From: a virus
Strand: one strand, 5' to 3'
IMG/VR virus record: IMGVR_UViG_3300018080_000250
Span: 1-48,945 of that record
DNA: 48,945 bases
Part shown: piece by piece, positions 6,432-14,350 of the stretch
Layout of the letters: each line of letters begins with the position of its first letter
How positions within the stretch are numbered: the stretch's first letter is position 1
Translations under genes and position numbers: made by a program
The notes under the pieces: generated by a model
What the model saw: only the letters and a program-made list of their open reading frames with translations
Told to the model about the DNA's origin: nothing
Database searches by the model: none

Positions 6432-8045
6432 ATGCAGTACGGGGCTGGGGCTGGGGTTGGGGAAGCGGTGCTCGACGTCTTTCGGTCGGTGATCGAGGGG
6501 GCGGGTGGTGAGACGATTCGAGCGCCGTTTCCCGAGTATGCCGAGCGGCCGGTCGACTTCGCCAGAGACAAACTCGGTGTTTCCTACCTGACCGACGAGC
6601 AGATCGAGATCAGCCTGTCGGTGCAAGAGAACCGCGAGACGAACGTGCGGGCCGGCGTCAGCGTGGGAAAGACGTTTGTCGGCGCCATCCTGCTGCTCTG
6701 GTGGGTCTACTGCGTCGGCGGTCGGGTCATCACCACGGCGCCCCGGGACGGCCAGGTCGTGCTCATCTGGGAGGAAGTCTACAACCTCTGGCACCGCAAC
6801 CAGTGGCGTCTCGGCGGGGAGTGCCTGACCCATTCGTTCAAGCTCGGCAACCGGGTCCGAGCCTACGGCTTCGTCGCTGCTCGCTACGCCGAGGAGGGCT
6901 TCGGCGGCCGCCACGACCCGAGCCTCATGGCCATCATCGACGAGGCCAGCGGTATGGGCCAGATCGCCGAGGACGGCATCACGGCGAACCTGACCGACTA
7001 CCGCAACCGGTTGCTCCGGATCGGCAACCCGCTGGCCGGCGGGGCGGTGTTCCAGAAAGCGTGCGAACGCCGCTCCATCAAGGTGCCCATCTGGACCCAC
7101 CCGAACGTCTCCTGGGCCTACCATGGTTCGGGCGACCTCCAGGGCGTGATGCGCGAGGAGGTCGCGGCCAGGATCATGGATTCGGAATCGGGCGAGTTGC
7201 TCCTGCGCTCCGATTGGCCCGAAGACTATCAGAAGCTGGCCGACCGGGTGCCCGGCGGACCTTCGCCGGAAGTCATCGAAGACCGGCGCCGGGACCGACT
7301 CCGGGGCCCGGGCACCTCCTGGTGGACAGCCCGGCACAACGCCGATTTCCCCGAAGACGCTCAGAACGCTCTCGTGCCTCAGAGCTGGTTCAACGCTGCC
7401 CGGATCCGCTACGACGAGAGCCCAGGCCAGTGGGAGGGCAGGGCGAAGCAGTCCACAGCCGTGTTCGGTGTGGACGTGGGAGACGGAGGCGACCCGCATG
7501 CCATCGCCGACCGTCGGGGCCCGGTGCTCAAGGCCCTCGATCTAATCCCCACGGTAGGCGACCGCCGGGACCTGGTCCGCATCAAGGCCGAGGTCGAGCG
7601 GCGCCTGACCTCCATCCCCGGCAGTGTGGCCCAGTTCGACCGGATCGGCGTCGGCTCCGGTCCCCAACAGGAGCTCGCGGCGAAGGGCCTGGCAGCGATC
7701 CCCATCAACGTGGGCGAGACGGCCATCGATTCCGAGATGTTCGCCAACGACAAGGCCGAGCGATTCTGGGCCCTCAGGCTCGCGTTCCAGGAGGGCGCCA
7801 TCGCCATCGCTCCGCTGGAGCCCGCCATCGAAGACCGGCTCAGGGAAGAGCTCTCGGCGATCCGCTACGAGCACACCACGAAGGGCCAGGTCAGGATCGA
7901 GGCGAAGAACAAGACGAAGAAGCGCCTGGGCGGCGAGAGCTACAACTGCGCTGACGCCCTGGCTCTGACGGAAGAAATCATGGAAGCCCCCGAGCCCGAA
8001 GGCTGGGACCACGTCGAAATCCACGAAGAGGGGTTCGTGCTGTGA
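6432..8045 (+). CDS. terL: Terminase large subunit
   Basis: A 537-aa packaging motor protein: an ATPase that pumps DNA into the prohead plus a nuclease that cuts the concatemer. The Walker A loop is at about residues 74-81 (AGVSVGKT) and Walker B at about 165-173 (LMAIIDEAS, D170/E171). A probable coupling motif follows (LLRIGNPLAGG). The RNase H-like nuclease domain shows VFGVDVGDGGDP (about 344-355), AQFDRIGVGSG (about 400-410) and a late YNCADALAL, giving three acidic residues. Length is typical. It is followed by three tiny overlapping genes and then the portal. Confidence 0.93.
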   Translation: MQYGAGAGVGEAVLDVFRSVIEGAGGETIRAPFPEYAERPVDFARDKLGVSYLTDEQIEISLSVQENRETNVRAGVSVGKTFVGAILLLWWVYCVGGRVITTAPRDGQVVLIWEEVYNLWHRNQWRLGGECLTHSFKLGNRVRAYGFVAARYAEEGFGGRHDPSLMAIIDEASGMGQIAEDGITANLTDYRNRLLRIGNPLAGGAVFQKACERRSIKVPIWTHPNVSWAYHGSGDLQGVMREEVAARIMDSESGELLLRSDWPEDYQKLADRVPGGPSPEVIEDRRRDRLRGPGTSWWTARHNADFPEDAQNALVPQSWFNAARIRYDESPGQWEGRAKQSTAVFGVDVGDGGDPHAIADRRGPVLKALDLIPTVGDRRDLVRIKAEVERRLTSIPGSVAQFDRIGVGSGPQQELAAKGLAAIPINVGETAIDSEMFANDKAERFWALRLAFQEGAIAIAPLEPAIEDRLREELSAIRYEHTTKGQVRIEAKNKTKKRLGGESYNCADALALTEEIMEAPEPEGWDHVEIHEEGFVL

Positions 8046-8257
8046 GCCGTTGGAGAGAGAAGCAGCCGAAGACGATCTGTGCCGACTGCGAAGAGGTCGA
8101 CCGGGAGTCGCTGGCGGTCCCGGCCCAGGCCTGGTGTATGGCGCGGCCCGAGGGATGGGATCCGGTTACGGGCAGGAAGCTGCGCCTGCCCAAGGTTCGC
8201 TGCATCGACCGAAATAGTGGCGACTGCCCACACTTCAAGAAACGGAAGGAACCATGA
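8042..8257 (+). CDS. Small cysteine-rich protein, 71 aa
   Basis: Unrecognised. GTG start overlapping the terminase stop by GTGA. Five cysteines, with CADC and later single cysteines ending in CPHFKKRKEP, suggest a zinc-binding knuckle. It overlaps the next gene by ATGA. The location between terminase and portal is typical for small phage proteins of unknown role. Confidence 0.6.
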   Translation: MSRWREKQPKTICADCEEVDRESLAVPAQAWCMARPEGWDPVTGRKLRLPKVRCIDRNSGDCPHFKKRKEP

Positions 8258-8487
8258 GCCTGGACCCGAAGAAGATCCACGAGAGGGAGCAGGACCTCGC
8301 CGAGTTGGCCGAGCAGGTCGGTACGCTGACCAAACTCATCGCGGACTATTTCCACGGCTTGGTCGAGCAGGGCCTCAAGCGAAGCGAGGCGCTTCAGCTG
8401 ACGGGCACATGGATCACCGACACCGCCATGAGCCGTGGGTTCGGAAACAACTCTTCCGGTGAGGACTGGAAGGGGGGGGAGTCGTGA
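8254..8487 (+). CDS. Hypothetical protein, 77 aa
   Basis: Unrecognised helical protein (EREQDLAELAEQVGTLTKLI), possibly a short coiled coil, with a polar glycine-rich end. It overlaps its neighbours by 4 bases on both sides, which implies translational coupling. Confidence 0.6.
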   Translation: MSLDPKKIHEREQDLAELAEQVGTLTKLIADYFHGLVEQGLKRSEALQLTGTWITDTAMSRGFGNNSSGEDWKGGES

Positions 8488-8807
8488 GCCCCGCCACCAA
8501 GCCGAAGAAGAAAGCCGTCTGCGCCTGCCCGAAGTGGGTCACGGGCCGCCTGGCGTTCCAGCTGGAGACCGACGCGGCGGACGAGCGGCCGTTGTTTCTG
8601 CGGGTGCTCGTGCCGTGGCCGGCCAGGACAGCGGTGAGCGAGGGCTACATCCGCCAGATGGAGGAGCGGCTGCCCGGGGCCATGGAGATTCAGAAGCCGT
8701 CGGGCAAGAAGGCCCGGGTCGTGATCCGGGTGAACAACACGTCGGAGATCAGCTACACGATCTTCGGCATCTGTCCCTGCGGCAACCTGCTGCTGGAACG
8801 GAACTAG
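8484..8807 (+). CDS. Hypothetical protein, 107 aa, paired cysteines
   Basis: Unrecognised. GTG start at 8484 in a GTGA overlap after GGGGGGGAG. It has an N-terminal CAC pair and a C-terminal CPC pair that could jointly bind a metal, with a basic N-terminus (KPKKKA) and beta-like segments (FLRVLVPWP, ARVVIRVN). It ends 22 bases before the portal gene. Confidence 0.6.
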   Translation: MSPATKPKKKAVCACPKWVTGRLAFQLETDAADERPLFLRVLVPWPARTAVSEGYIRQMEERLPGAMEIQKPSGKKARVVIRVNNTSEISYTIFGICPCGNLLLERN

Positions 8808-8829
8808 GGGAGGACCGACGGGAGGGGGG

Positions 8830-10407
8830 ATGGGGACGATGAGTGAGGGGAACATCAGAAAGCCCGGCCTGTTTCGGATGGTCGGCACGATGATCCGCCG
8901 GCGGTACTACGAGGAGGAGTCCCGGGAGGCCCAGGCCCGACTCGAAGTAGCGTCGCTTGAGGCCGCCGAGGGCGCTCTCGGCGAAGCTGTCCGGGCCATG
9001 CGCCCGGAGGACGAAGGGCTGGTACCGGTGCTGGGCGGCAGTCCCAGGAAGCCGGGCCCGGAGGAGAACGCGACGCTTCGTCAGCAGGCCCAGCGGGCAG
9101 CGTTTCAGGAGCCGCTCCTCAAGGGCTACCTGCGCACACTGAACCGGTTCGTCATGGGCCGGGGTGTGACGGTCACGGCCGAGATCACCAAGTCGGGCAG
9201 TAAGGACCGGGACGAGGAGCTTGAGGAGCGCGTGAACGCCTGGCTCGACGATTTCCGTGAGGTCAACCAGTGGGAGAAGCTCGAAGACGAGATCCCCAAC
9301 CGGGCCTGGCGGGACGGCGAATCGTTCATCCGGCGGTTCACGCACGAGAAGGACGGGCCCCTGGTGCCGGTGTTCACCCAGCGCCAGCGTCAGCGCCTGA
9401 CCCAGCTCGGCATCGAACGGGACGAATGGGGCGGCCCGTCCGTGCCCCGGGGCATGACCATGCTCCGCATGATCGATCCGGATCAGATTGACGATCCCCT
9501 CGGCATTTTCGAGGAGGGCATCGTCACGTCGGACATCGATGCTCAGCACGTGGTCGGCTACATCTGGAGGCCGGACAAGACGAAGCAGGACGCCGAGTTC
9601 ATCCCCGCCGACGAGATGGAGCACCTCAAGATCGGCGTGGATTCCGACGTACTCAGGGGCCGGACCATCCTGGAGGTGCTGCTCAAGAAGAACCGGCAGT
9701 ACGAGGACTGGCTCCAGGCCCGGATCCTTCTCTCCATCGCCAGGTCCAGCGTCTACCTGTTCAAGAAGATCACCGGAACCAGGGCTCAGGGTCAGAGTCT
9801 CCGCGACCAGGAGGCCAAACAGCTCGACTCCACCAACGACCAGAAGGTGCGCATGCCCAAGCCCGGGAGCTCGGTGCACCATGGCCCCGGCGTCGAGTAC
9901 GAGTTCAAGGCCCCGCAACTCGCAGCCCAGGACGCCCAGCACGACGGCCGTGCGATCCTGCTGAACATGGCCGCTGGTGCCGGTCTGCCCGAGTACATGT
10001 TCACCGCCGACGCGTCGAACGCAAACTTCGCCTCGACGCTGGTGGCCGAAGGCCCCGCGTTCCGCGAGTTCCAAAGCCAGCAAGACGACCTGCAGACCAC
10101 GTTTCGGCGGCTGCACTGGTGGGCCATCGAAGACGCCATGCAGGCCGGGGTCATCCAAGGCCTCACCGAGGAGCGGCTGTCAGATATCACGCTCGTCGTG
10201 CAGTACCCGCACGTCGGCGTCAGGGACCGAAAGTCTGAGGCCGAGGCCAGCGAGATCGAGAACCGCGCCCGAGTGCGGAGCCGCCGGACCTGGGCCGAAA
10301 ACTCGGGCCTCGACTACGACACCGAGCGCGAGCGCATCATGATCGAAGACCAGGAGGACGTCGAGTTCACGGTGCCTTCAGCCGGCGCAGGAGCTGAGGA
10401 GGACTGA
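8830..10407 (+). CDS. Portal protein
   Basis: A 525-aa protein that would form the dodecameric ring at the head vertex through which DNA enters and leaves. Seen: the family's central region (MIDPDQIDDP, FIPADEMEHLK, RGRTILEVLLKKNRQYEDW), the long stem helices, and a C-terminal segment ending in an acidic tail. Its position after the terminase and before the Mu F-like head protein is canonical. An ATG three codons further in (8839) sits at a better distance from GGAGGGGGG and may be the true start. Confidence 0.88.
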   Translation: MGTMSEGNIRKPGLFRMVGTMIRRRYYEEESREAQARLEVASLEAAEGALGEAVRAMRPEDEGLVPVLGGSPRKPGPEENATLRQQAQRAAFQEPLLKGYLRTLNRFVMGRGVTVTAEITKSGSKDRDEELEERVNAWLDDFREVNQWEKLEDEIPNRAWRDGESFIRRFTHEKDGPLVPVFTQRQRQRLTQLGIERDEWGGPSVPRGMTMLRMIDPDQIDDPLGIFEEGIVTSDIDAQHVVGYIWRPDKTKQDAEFIPADEMEHLKIGVDSDVLRGRTILEVLLKKNRQYEDWLQARILLSIARSSVYLFKKITGTRAQGQSLRDQEAKQLDSTNDQKVRMPKPGSSVHHGPGVEYEFKAPQLAAQDAQHDGRAILLNMAAGAGLPEYMFTADASNANFASTLVAEGPAFREFQSQQDDLQTTFRRLHWWAIEDAMQAGVIQGLTEERLSDITLVVQYPHVGVRDRKSEAEASEIENRARVRSRRTWAENSGLDYDTERERIMIEDQEDVEFTVPSAGAGAEED

Positions 10408-10694
10408 TGGCCACCATCTACCCGAGGGGCGAAGGCAACTGCTACCAGGTCAACCGCTACACCTGCGGCGTTCCGGGTTGCGGCGCCCGGGAGACCGTCG
10501 AGTCGGTCATCCCCGCCGGCGAGCATGGCCTTGATGTGGATGAAGGCCCCGAGGGCTGGCGCCTGCTCCATGGGTTGTGGGTGTGTCCGAACCACGAAGT
10601 CATGATCGATGCCGACCTGAACCTGGGCAAAGGGGTTGGCATCGGCCCCATTGAGATTGCCCGTGGCGAGGACTTCTGGAGGCGAAATTCATGA
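10407..10694 (+). CDS. Small protein with possible zinc site, 95 aa
   Basis: Unrecognised. TGATG overlap with the portal gene. CGVPGC, then a W..CPNH pattern about 45 residues later, could form a C-C-C-H metal site. Similar small knuckle proteins recur in this genome, at 2796, 8042, 17983, 36278 and 41438. It overlaps the next gene by 4 bases. Confidence 0.6.
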   Translation: MATIYPRGEGNCYQVNRYTCGVPGCGARETVESVIPAGEHGLDVDEGPEGWRLLHGLWVCPNHEVMIDADLNLGKGVGIGPIEIARGEDFWRRNS

Positions 10695-11101
10695 GCACCA
10701 TGCACGCAAAAGGAGCATCGATCACCATCGATGGAACACGCCTGGACCTCCGGAGCTCGACGATTCATGTCGATGAGGGGCCACCTCCGGTTGAGATACC
10801 CGATGGTGGCGCAATTGGTTTCTCTGCGTCATGGCAACTCGGCAACGGGTTCGTCCAACGGTTTCTGAACGCACAGAGTACATCGTTCTGCCCGTTTGAA
10901 ATCTGGGGGCGTCGGTCCTTGCTGCGCCGCCTATTCTCCCGACCGTGGCGCCCGTGGCTGCCCTGGGAGCGGATTGCGGGCGTTTGGGATGTCTCCGCCA
11001 TCGAGCTGGATCACTGCCGACCCCACGGAACTATCACGCTCTCGTTCTCCCCCTTCTTCGTCCGACGCACCCTTCATCGGAAGGAAGGTTTGGCACCATG
11101 A
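10691..11101 (+). CDS. Hypothetical protein, 136 aa
   Basis: Unrecognised. Beta-rich N-terminal half (SITIDGTRLDLRSSTIHV) and a basic, aromatic segment (RRSLLRRLFSRPWRPWLPW). No catalytic motif. Somewhat lower GC and less regular third-codon bias than its neighbours hint at separate acquisition. It overlaps the next gene by ATGA. Confidence 0.55.
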   Translation: MSTMHAKGASITIDGTRLDLRSSTIHVDEGPPPVEIPDGGAIGFSASWQLGNGFVQRFLNAQSTSFCPFEIWGRRSLLRRLFSRPWRPWLPWERIAGVWDVSAIELDHCRPHGTITLSFSPFFVRRTLHRKEGLAP

Positions 11102-11388
11102 ACAGCGCAGACCACGGCATCATCCCCTTCCCCGCCGACCGGGTGCCACTGGTGGGCCGGAAGAACCCGGTCATGCGGGTGAAGGTCAACGACGACGAAG
11201 TGCTAGAGGTCTTCCCTCCGAAGGCCGATGCCGAAGACGAGCAGTGGGACGCATTCGGTGCCCTGGCCGGAATCATGGTGATGGCCAAGGCCATGCAGGG
11301 CGCCGACCCCTGGGGCGACCTGGTGGCTGTGGCCGCCCGGAAGTACGTAACTCGCTTCCAGCCCATCGTCACGCCGGACTGCGGGTAG
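11098..11388 (+). CDS. Hypothetical protein, 96 aa
   Basis: Unrecognised. An N-terminal beta segment (VMRVKVNDDEVLEVFPP) is followed by a helical region (ALAGIMVMAKAMQGADP). GGAAGG lies upstream. It is placed between portal and the Mu F-like gene and may be a minor head component; there is no sequence proof of that. Confidence 0.55.
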   Translation: MNSADHGIIPFPADRVPLVGRKNPVMRVKVNDDEVLEVFPPKADAEDEQWDAFGALAGIMVMAKAMQGADPWGDLVAVAARKYVTRFQPIVTPDCG

Positions 11389-11398
11389 GAGACCGTCC

Positions 11399-12643
11399 AT
11401 GCCCTACCGGCTGAACCCCGACCGCCCCGTCTGCGTACAGGTCAAGCACGGCGACCGCTGGCAGAAGGCGAAGTGCCACCCGACCCGCAGCCGGGCCCGG
11501 GCCCACCTCACGGCGCTCCGGATCAACGTGCCCGAGAGCGTGCTTGCCGAGTCCGTGTTCAGCTCGAAGACGCCGCCTCGGTCCCGGCGAAAACTCGGCC
11601 GGTCCATCAACGACCGGCTCATGGACGCCAATCTCCGGCACCGCCATGCCTTGCTCATGACCGAGAACGGCATCGCCGCGAAGGTCGCCAAGGCCTACGA
11701 GGAGGCGCTGGAGGAGATCGAGAAGCAGCTGAACCGCATCGCCTCCCGGGAGGACGCGCTGACGAACCTGGGTCGGGTGCGGAGAAACCGGCTGCTCGCG
11801 CTGCAGGCCAGGATCGGAGAGGCGCTTCAGATCGGCGACGCGGCGGCCCAGAAGGCCGTGGCCGATGGCGTGACCGAGATCGCCATGGTTGAGGCCAACT
11901 ACCAAACGGCCCTCATCGCCAGGCTGGCGCCGGCGGGCATCACCCTGGACCTGGTCGGTCCCGACGAGGCCTTGCTCCGCAGAATCCTGGAAGAGCCGCT
12001 GGGCGGCGAGCACTACGCCAACCGGTTCAGGAAGAACCACCGGGGCACGCTGCGGGCGATCCGCCAGGCGCTTGCCGAGACCGTGGCTCTCGGTGAAGGC
12101 GTCGATGCGGCGGCCTACCGCTTGCGCCGTGCCGTGACCAAGCTCTCGAAAAACCGGGCCATCACGATCGTCCGTTCCGAGATCCAGAGGGTGGCGAACC
12201 GCGCCGCCCAGGAAGCTTACGTCGCCAATGCGGGGCCCACCGGCGTCGTCAAGGGCATCGCCGTGGTGGAAACGCTGGACGGCCGGACCTGCCTGGTCTG
12301 CATGGCCAAGGACGGCCAGACGTTCCCGCCCGGGGAGCGGCCGAGCTCGCTGCCGCCCTACCACGCCAACTGCCGGGGCTTCATTACTCCGGTGCTCAAG
12401 AGCTGGGAGGAGCTGGGCATCGATCGCAGAGAGCTCCCGGCCAGCACCCGGGCCAGCATGAACGGCCAAGTGCCGCAGCCCGTGACCTACCCCGATTGGT
12501 TCGCCGACCAGGATGCGGCGTTCCAGCGGGAGGTCCTGGGCGTCACTCGCTACCAGCTCTACCGGAGCGGTGACCTGAAACTCACCGACATGGTCAAGAA
12601 CGGGCGGATCTTGCCGGTCTCGGCATTGCCGTCGCTCAACTGA
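11399..12643 (+). CDS. Minor head morphogenesis protein, Mu F / SPP1 gp7-like
   Basis: A 414-aa protein. The long helical N-terminus is followed by the family signature at about residues 297-330: TCLVCMAKDGQ ... PPYHANCRGFITP, the C-x-x-C and H-x-N-C-R pattern of the phage Mu protein F-like domain. These proteins bind the portal or enter the procapsid and are needed for head assembly and DNA delivery. Portal, then this gene, then protease/scaffold is the usual order. Confidence 0.85.
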   Translation: MPYRLNPDRPVCVQVKHGDRWQKAKCHPTRSRARAHLTALRINVPESVLAESVFSSKTPPRSRRKLGRSINDRLMDANLRHRHALLMTENGIAAKVAKAYEEALEEIEKQLNRIASREDALTNLGRVRRNRLLALQARIGEALQIGDAAAQKAVADGVTEIAMVEANYQTALIARLAPAGITLDLVGPDEALLRRILEEPLGGEHYANRFRKNHRGTLRAIRQALAETVALGEGVDAAAYRLRRAVTKLSKNRAITIVRSEIQRVANRAAQEAYVANAGPTGVVKGIAVVETLDGRTCLVCMAKDGQTFPPGERPSSLPPYHANCRGFITPVLKSWEELGIDRRELPASTRASMNGQVPQPVTYPDWFADQDAAFQREVLGVTRYQLYRSGDLKLTDMVKNGRILPVSALPSLN

Positions 12644-12654
12644 GGGGGGGAAGC

Positions 12655-12834
12655 ATGGACAGGAAGGGCATGTTGGCTCTCGCCGGAATCTTCGTACTCG
12701 GCTGCGTGGCGAGCTGGGCCGTCTTCGGTCTCGGCGGCGCCTGGCGCGTCGGGATCCTGAGCTACCTGAGCGGGGCGCTCACCGTGGTGGCTTTGGCGAC
12801 GTGGTACACGGTGAAGCAGAAGGGGGCTGGGTGA
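12655..12834 (+). CDS. Small two-helix membrane protein, 59 aa
   Basis: The frame runs MDRKGMLALAG to VKQKGAG, with two hydrophobic segments (about residues 6-28 and 31-51) and a basic C-terminus. A GGGGGG site precedes the ATG, and its stop overlaps the next ATG as TGATG, which supports it being real. Two short membrane helices are holin- or antiholin-like, but the lysis cassette is elsewhere (30.2-32.1 kb). The role is unknown. Confidence 0.55.
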   Translation: MDRKGMLALAGIFVLGCVASWAVFGLGGAWRVGILSYLSGALTVVALATWYTVKQKGAG

Positions 12835-13043
12835 TGGCGAAGGGGGGTGCGAATGCCGAGCAGCGACCATCTTCAGTGGTGGTCCAGAACCTCGACGACG
12901 GTCAGGTGATGGTCTGTCTGCCGTCGGAGTTCAACGGCGAAGTGAAGCTGCAGTGTCAGGGGGGGGTGGTGGCCAAGGTACGGGTCGACTCCGTGTCCAG
13001 GCCTCTCGGCTACACGGAACTCACGGAGACACTCCAGGGTTAA
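12834..13043 (+). CDS. Hypothetical protein, 69 aa
   Basis: Unrecognised, a compact beta-rich protein (SSVVVQNLDDGQVMVCLPS, EVKLQCQGGVVAKVRV). The ATG at 12834 overlaps the previous stop. It is the last gene before a 140-base non-coding stretch that carries a promoter and a terminator, so it may end the upstream operon. Confidence 0.6.
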   Translation: MAKGGANAEQRPSSVVVQNLDDGQVMVCLPSEFNGEVKLQCQGGVVAKVRVDSVSRPLGYTELTETLQG

Positions 13044-13048
13044 AGTCC

Positions 13049-13079
13049 TTGACAACGGCCCAGGGTAGGGTTTTACCTT
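13049..13079 (+). promoter_or_regulatory. Candidate sigma-70 promoter upstream of the head operon
   Basis: A perfect -35 hexamer TTGACA (13049-13054) is followed by possible -10 elements TTTTAC (13071-13076, 16-base spacer) or TACCTT (13074-13079, 19-base spacer). The -10 is imperfect and the choice uncertain. It sits at the start of the only sizeable gap in this part of the genome. Confidence 0.5.
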
Positions 13080-13119
13080 CGGGTCAGACATAGCAGTACC
13101 GGGCCACCGGAACGAACCG

Positions 13120-13167
13120 CGCCCGGCCAGCTCTCCATGACGGAGGGCAGGCCGGGCGTTTCTTTTT
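13120..13167 (+). terminator. Rho-independent terminator ahead of the capsid genes
   Basis: A long two-part hairpin: CGCCCGGCC (13120-13128) pairs with GGCCGGGCG (13150-13158), an inner stem CTCTCC/GGAGGG (13131-13136 / 13142-13147) encloses ATGAC, and TTTCTTTTT follows (13159-13167). It is the most convincing + strand terminator in the window, and it lies between a promoter and the genes that promoter would be expected to express. Confidence 0.8.
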
Positions 13168-13185
13168 GCGGGCTGGGGAGGGGAC

Positions 13186-14241
13186 ATGGGAGAGGGTGCG
13201 GCGGTCGTCGAAAGACTGGACCTGCATGAAGTCGTACCGGCCGGGGAATTTCTCCACGAAGCCACCGTCGAAGGCAACATCATCCAGAACGTGAGCCTCC
13301 TCGGATCGGTGAGCAGGAACGGCCGGGTCTATACCCGCGAGGCCATGCAGGACGCCGTGCGCCTCTACAATGGCGTGCAGGTCTTCGCGGACCATCCCAG
13401 CTACAACGACCTCACGGGCACCGGCGGGCGGAAGTTCATGGACCTGGCCGGCAAAATCCTCAACACCCGTCTCTCTGGAGACCGGGTACGTGGGGACGTG
13501 CACCTCATTGCCGGCCATTCGGTCGGGGAAAACCTCAAGACCATCGCAGAACAGATGCCCGACCTGGTGGGCTTCAGCCACCGGGCCAAGGGCGAGAGCG
13601 AGACCGCCGAAGACGGTACGGTGGTAATCAAGCGCCTCACCGAAGTGAAGGCGCTGGAAATCGTCGTGGATCCGGCAACCACCGATGGGCTTTTCGAGTC
13701 CACGATCGAACAACCTGAGGAGCAGGGGGAGGAAGAGATGAAGGATCTCAAGGCCGTGACGATGGAAGAGCTGAAGGCCCAGCGGCCCGATCTCCTTGAG
13801 GGGATCACCGAGGCCGTCAGGAAGGATCTGGAGGCCCAGGCCGATCAGGACACCGAGCTCACCGAGGCCAAGGAGCGGATCACCGAGCTGGAGGCCGAGA
13901 ACAAGGACCTCCAGAGCAAGCTCGACGAGGCCGAGGTGGCGATCGCCACCCGGGAGCGCCAGGACCTCATCGACGAGAAGCTGGCCGAGGCCGAACTGCC
14001 CGACGAGGCCGTGACCGACCGGTTCAAGAAGGACCTGCAGGAGGCCAAGGACGAGGCTGCCGTCGACGAGATCATCGCCGATCGCAAGGCCCTGGTCGAG
14101 AGCCTGCCCAAGAACCTCCGGTCCGGACAGCCGCGTCAGCCGGCTCGGAAGATCGACGACGTGGTCGAGGGCAAGGGGGAGGAACCCAAGCCGGTCACCG
14201 ACGACGTGGTCGGCGACGCCATGCAGAAGGCATTCAGCTAG
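13186..14241 (+). CDS. Head maturation protease fused to scaffold
   Basis: A 351-aa protein. Residues 1-170 resemble a prohead serine protease: NGRVYTREAM, VFADHPS (candidate catalytic H70), LVGFSHRAKG (candidate S131) and EIVVDPAT (acidic residue near 162). Residues 185-351 are highly charged, predicted coiled coil, with a Q/E/K-rich tail, as expected of a scaffold. The protease cleaves scaffold and sometimes capsid during maturation. Both roles in one reading frame, with a strong internal start at codon 185, match the lambda C/Nu3 plan. GGGGAGGGG precedes the ATG. Confidence 0.8.
   Translation: MGEGAAVVERLDLHEVVPAGEFLHEATVEGNIIQNVSLLGSVSRNGRVYTREAMQDAVRLYNGVQVFADHPSYNDLTGTGGRKFMDLAGKILNTRLSGDRVRGDVHLIAGHSVGENLKTIAEQMPDLVGFSHRAKGESETAEDGTVVIKRLTEVKALEIVVDPATTDGLFESTIEQPEEQGEEEMKDLKAVTMEELKAQRPDLLEGITEAVRKDLEAQADQDTELTEAKERITELEAENKDLQSKLDEAEVAIATRERQDLIDEKLAEAELPDEAVTDRFKKDLQEAKDEAAVDEIIADRKALVESLPKNLRSGQPRQPARKIDDVVEGKGEEPKPVTDDVVGDAMQKAFS
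13738..14241 (+). CDS. Internal in-frame scaffold protein, 167 aa
   Basis: Inside the protease-scaffold gene an in-frame ATG (13738) is preceded by GGGGGAGGAAGAG, one of the best ribosome binding sites in the window. The product starts MKDLKAVTMEELKAQ and consists only of the coiled-coil scaffold part. In lambda the scaffold Nu3 is made from such an internal start within the protease gene. Separate expression is inferred from the start site alone. Confidence 0.6.
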   Translation: MKDLKAVTMEELKAQRPDLLEGITEAVRKDLEAQADQDTELTEAKERITELEAENKDLQSKLDEAEVAIATRERQDLIDEKLAEAELPDEAVTDRFKKDLQEAKDEAAVDEIIADRKALVESLPKNLRSGQPRQPARKIDDVVEGKGEEPKPVTDDVVGDAMQKAFS

Positions 14242-14245
14242 GCCA

Positions 14246-14259
14246 GGACCGGCCGGTCC
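14246..14259. repeat. 14-bp perfect palindrome after the scaffold gene
   Basis: GGACCGGCCGGTCC lies 4 bases after the scaffold stop, in a 109-base gap otherwise without genes. It could form a short hairpin that stabilises or separates transcripts. There is no T run, so I do not call it a terminator. Confidence 0.4.
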
Positions 14260-14350
14260 AGGCTGTCAGGAGTCCAGTACGGCGTGCGCCCCTCGGGTGG
14301 CCACGTCGGAACCACGGACAGACGACCCGAAGGGAGAGTGAGGGGAGAGG

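Noticed and set aside
5979-7499. Long open frame on the minus strand opposite the terminase gene
   Set aside because: Mirror frame of a GC-rich gene; rich in R, G, P, H and V with no recognisable domain, while the + strand product is a clear terminase.
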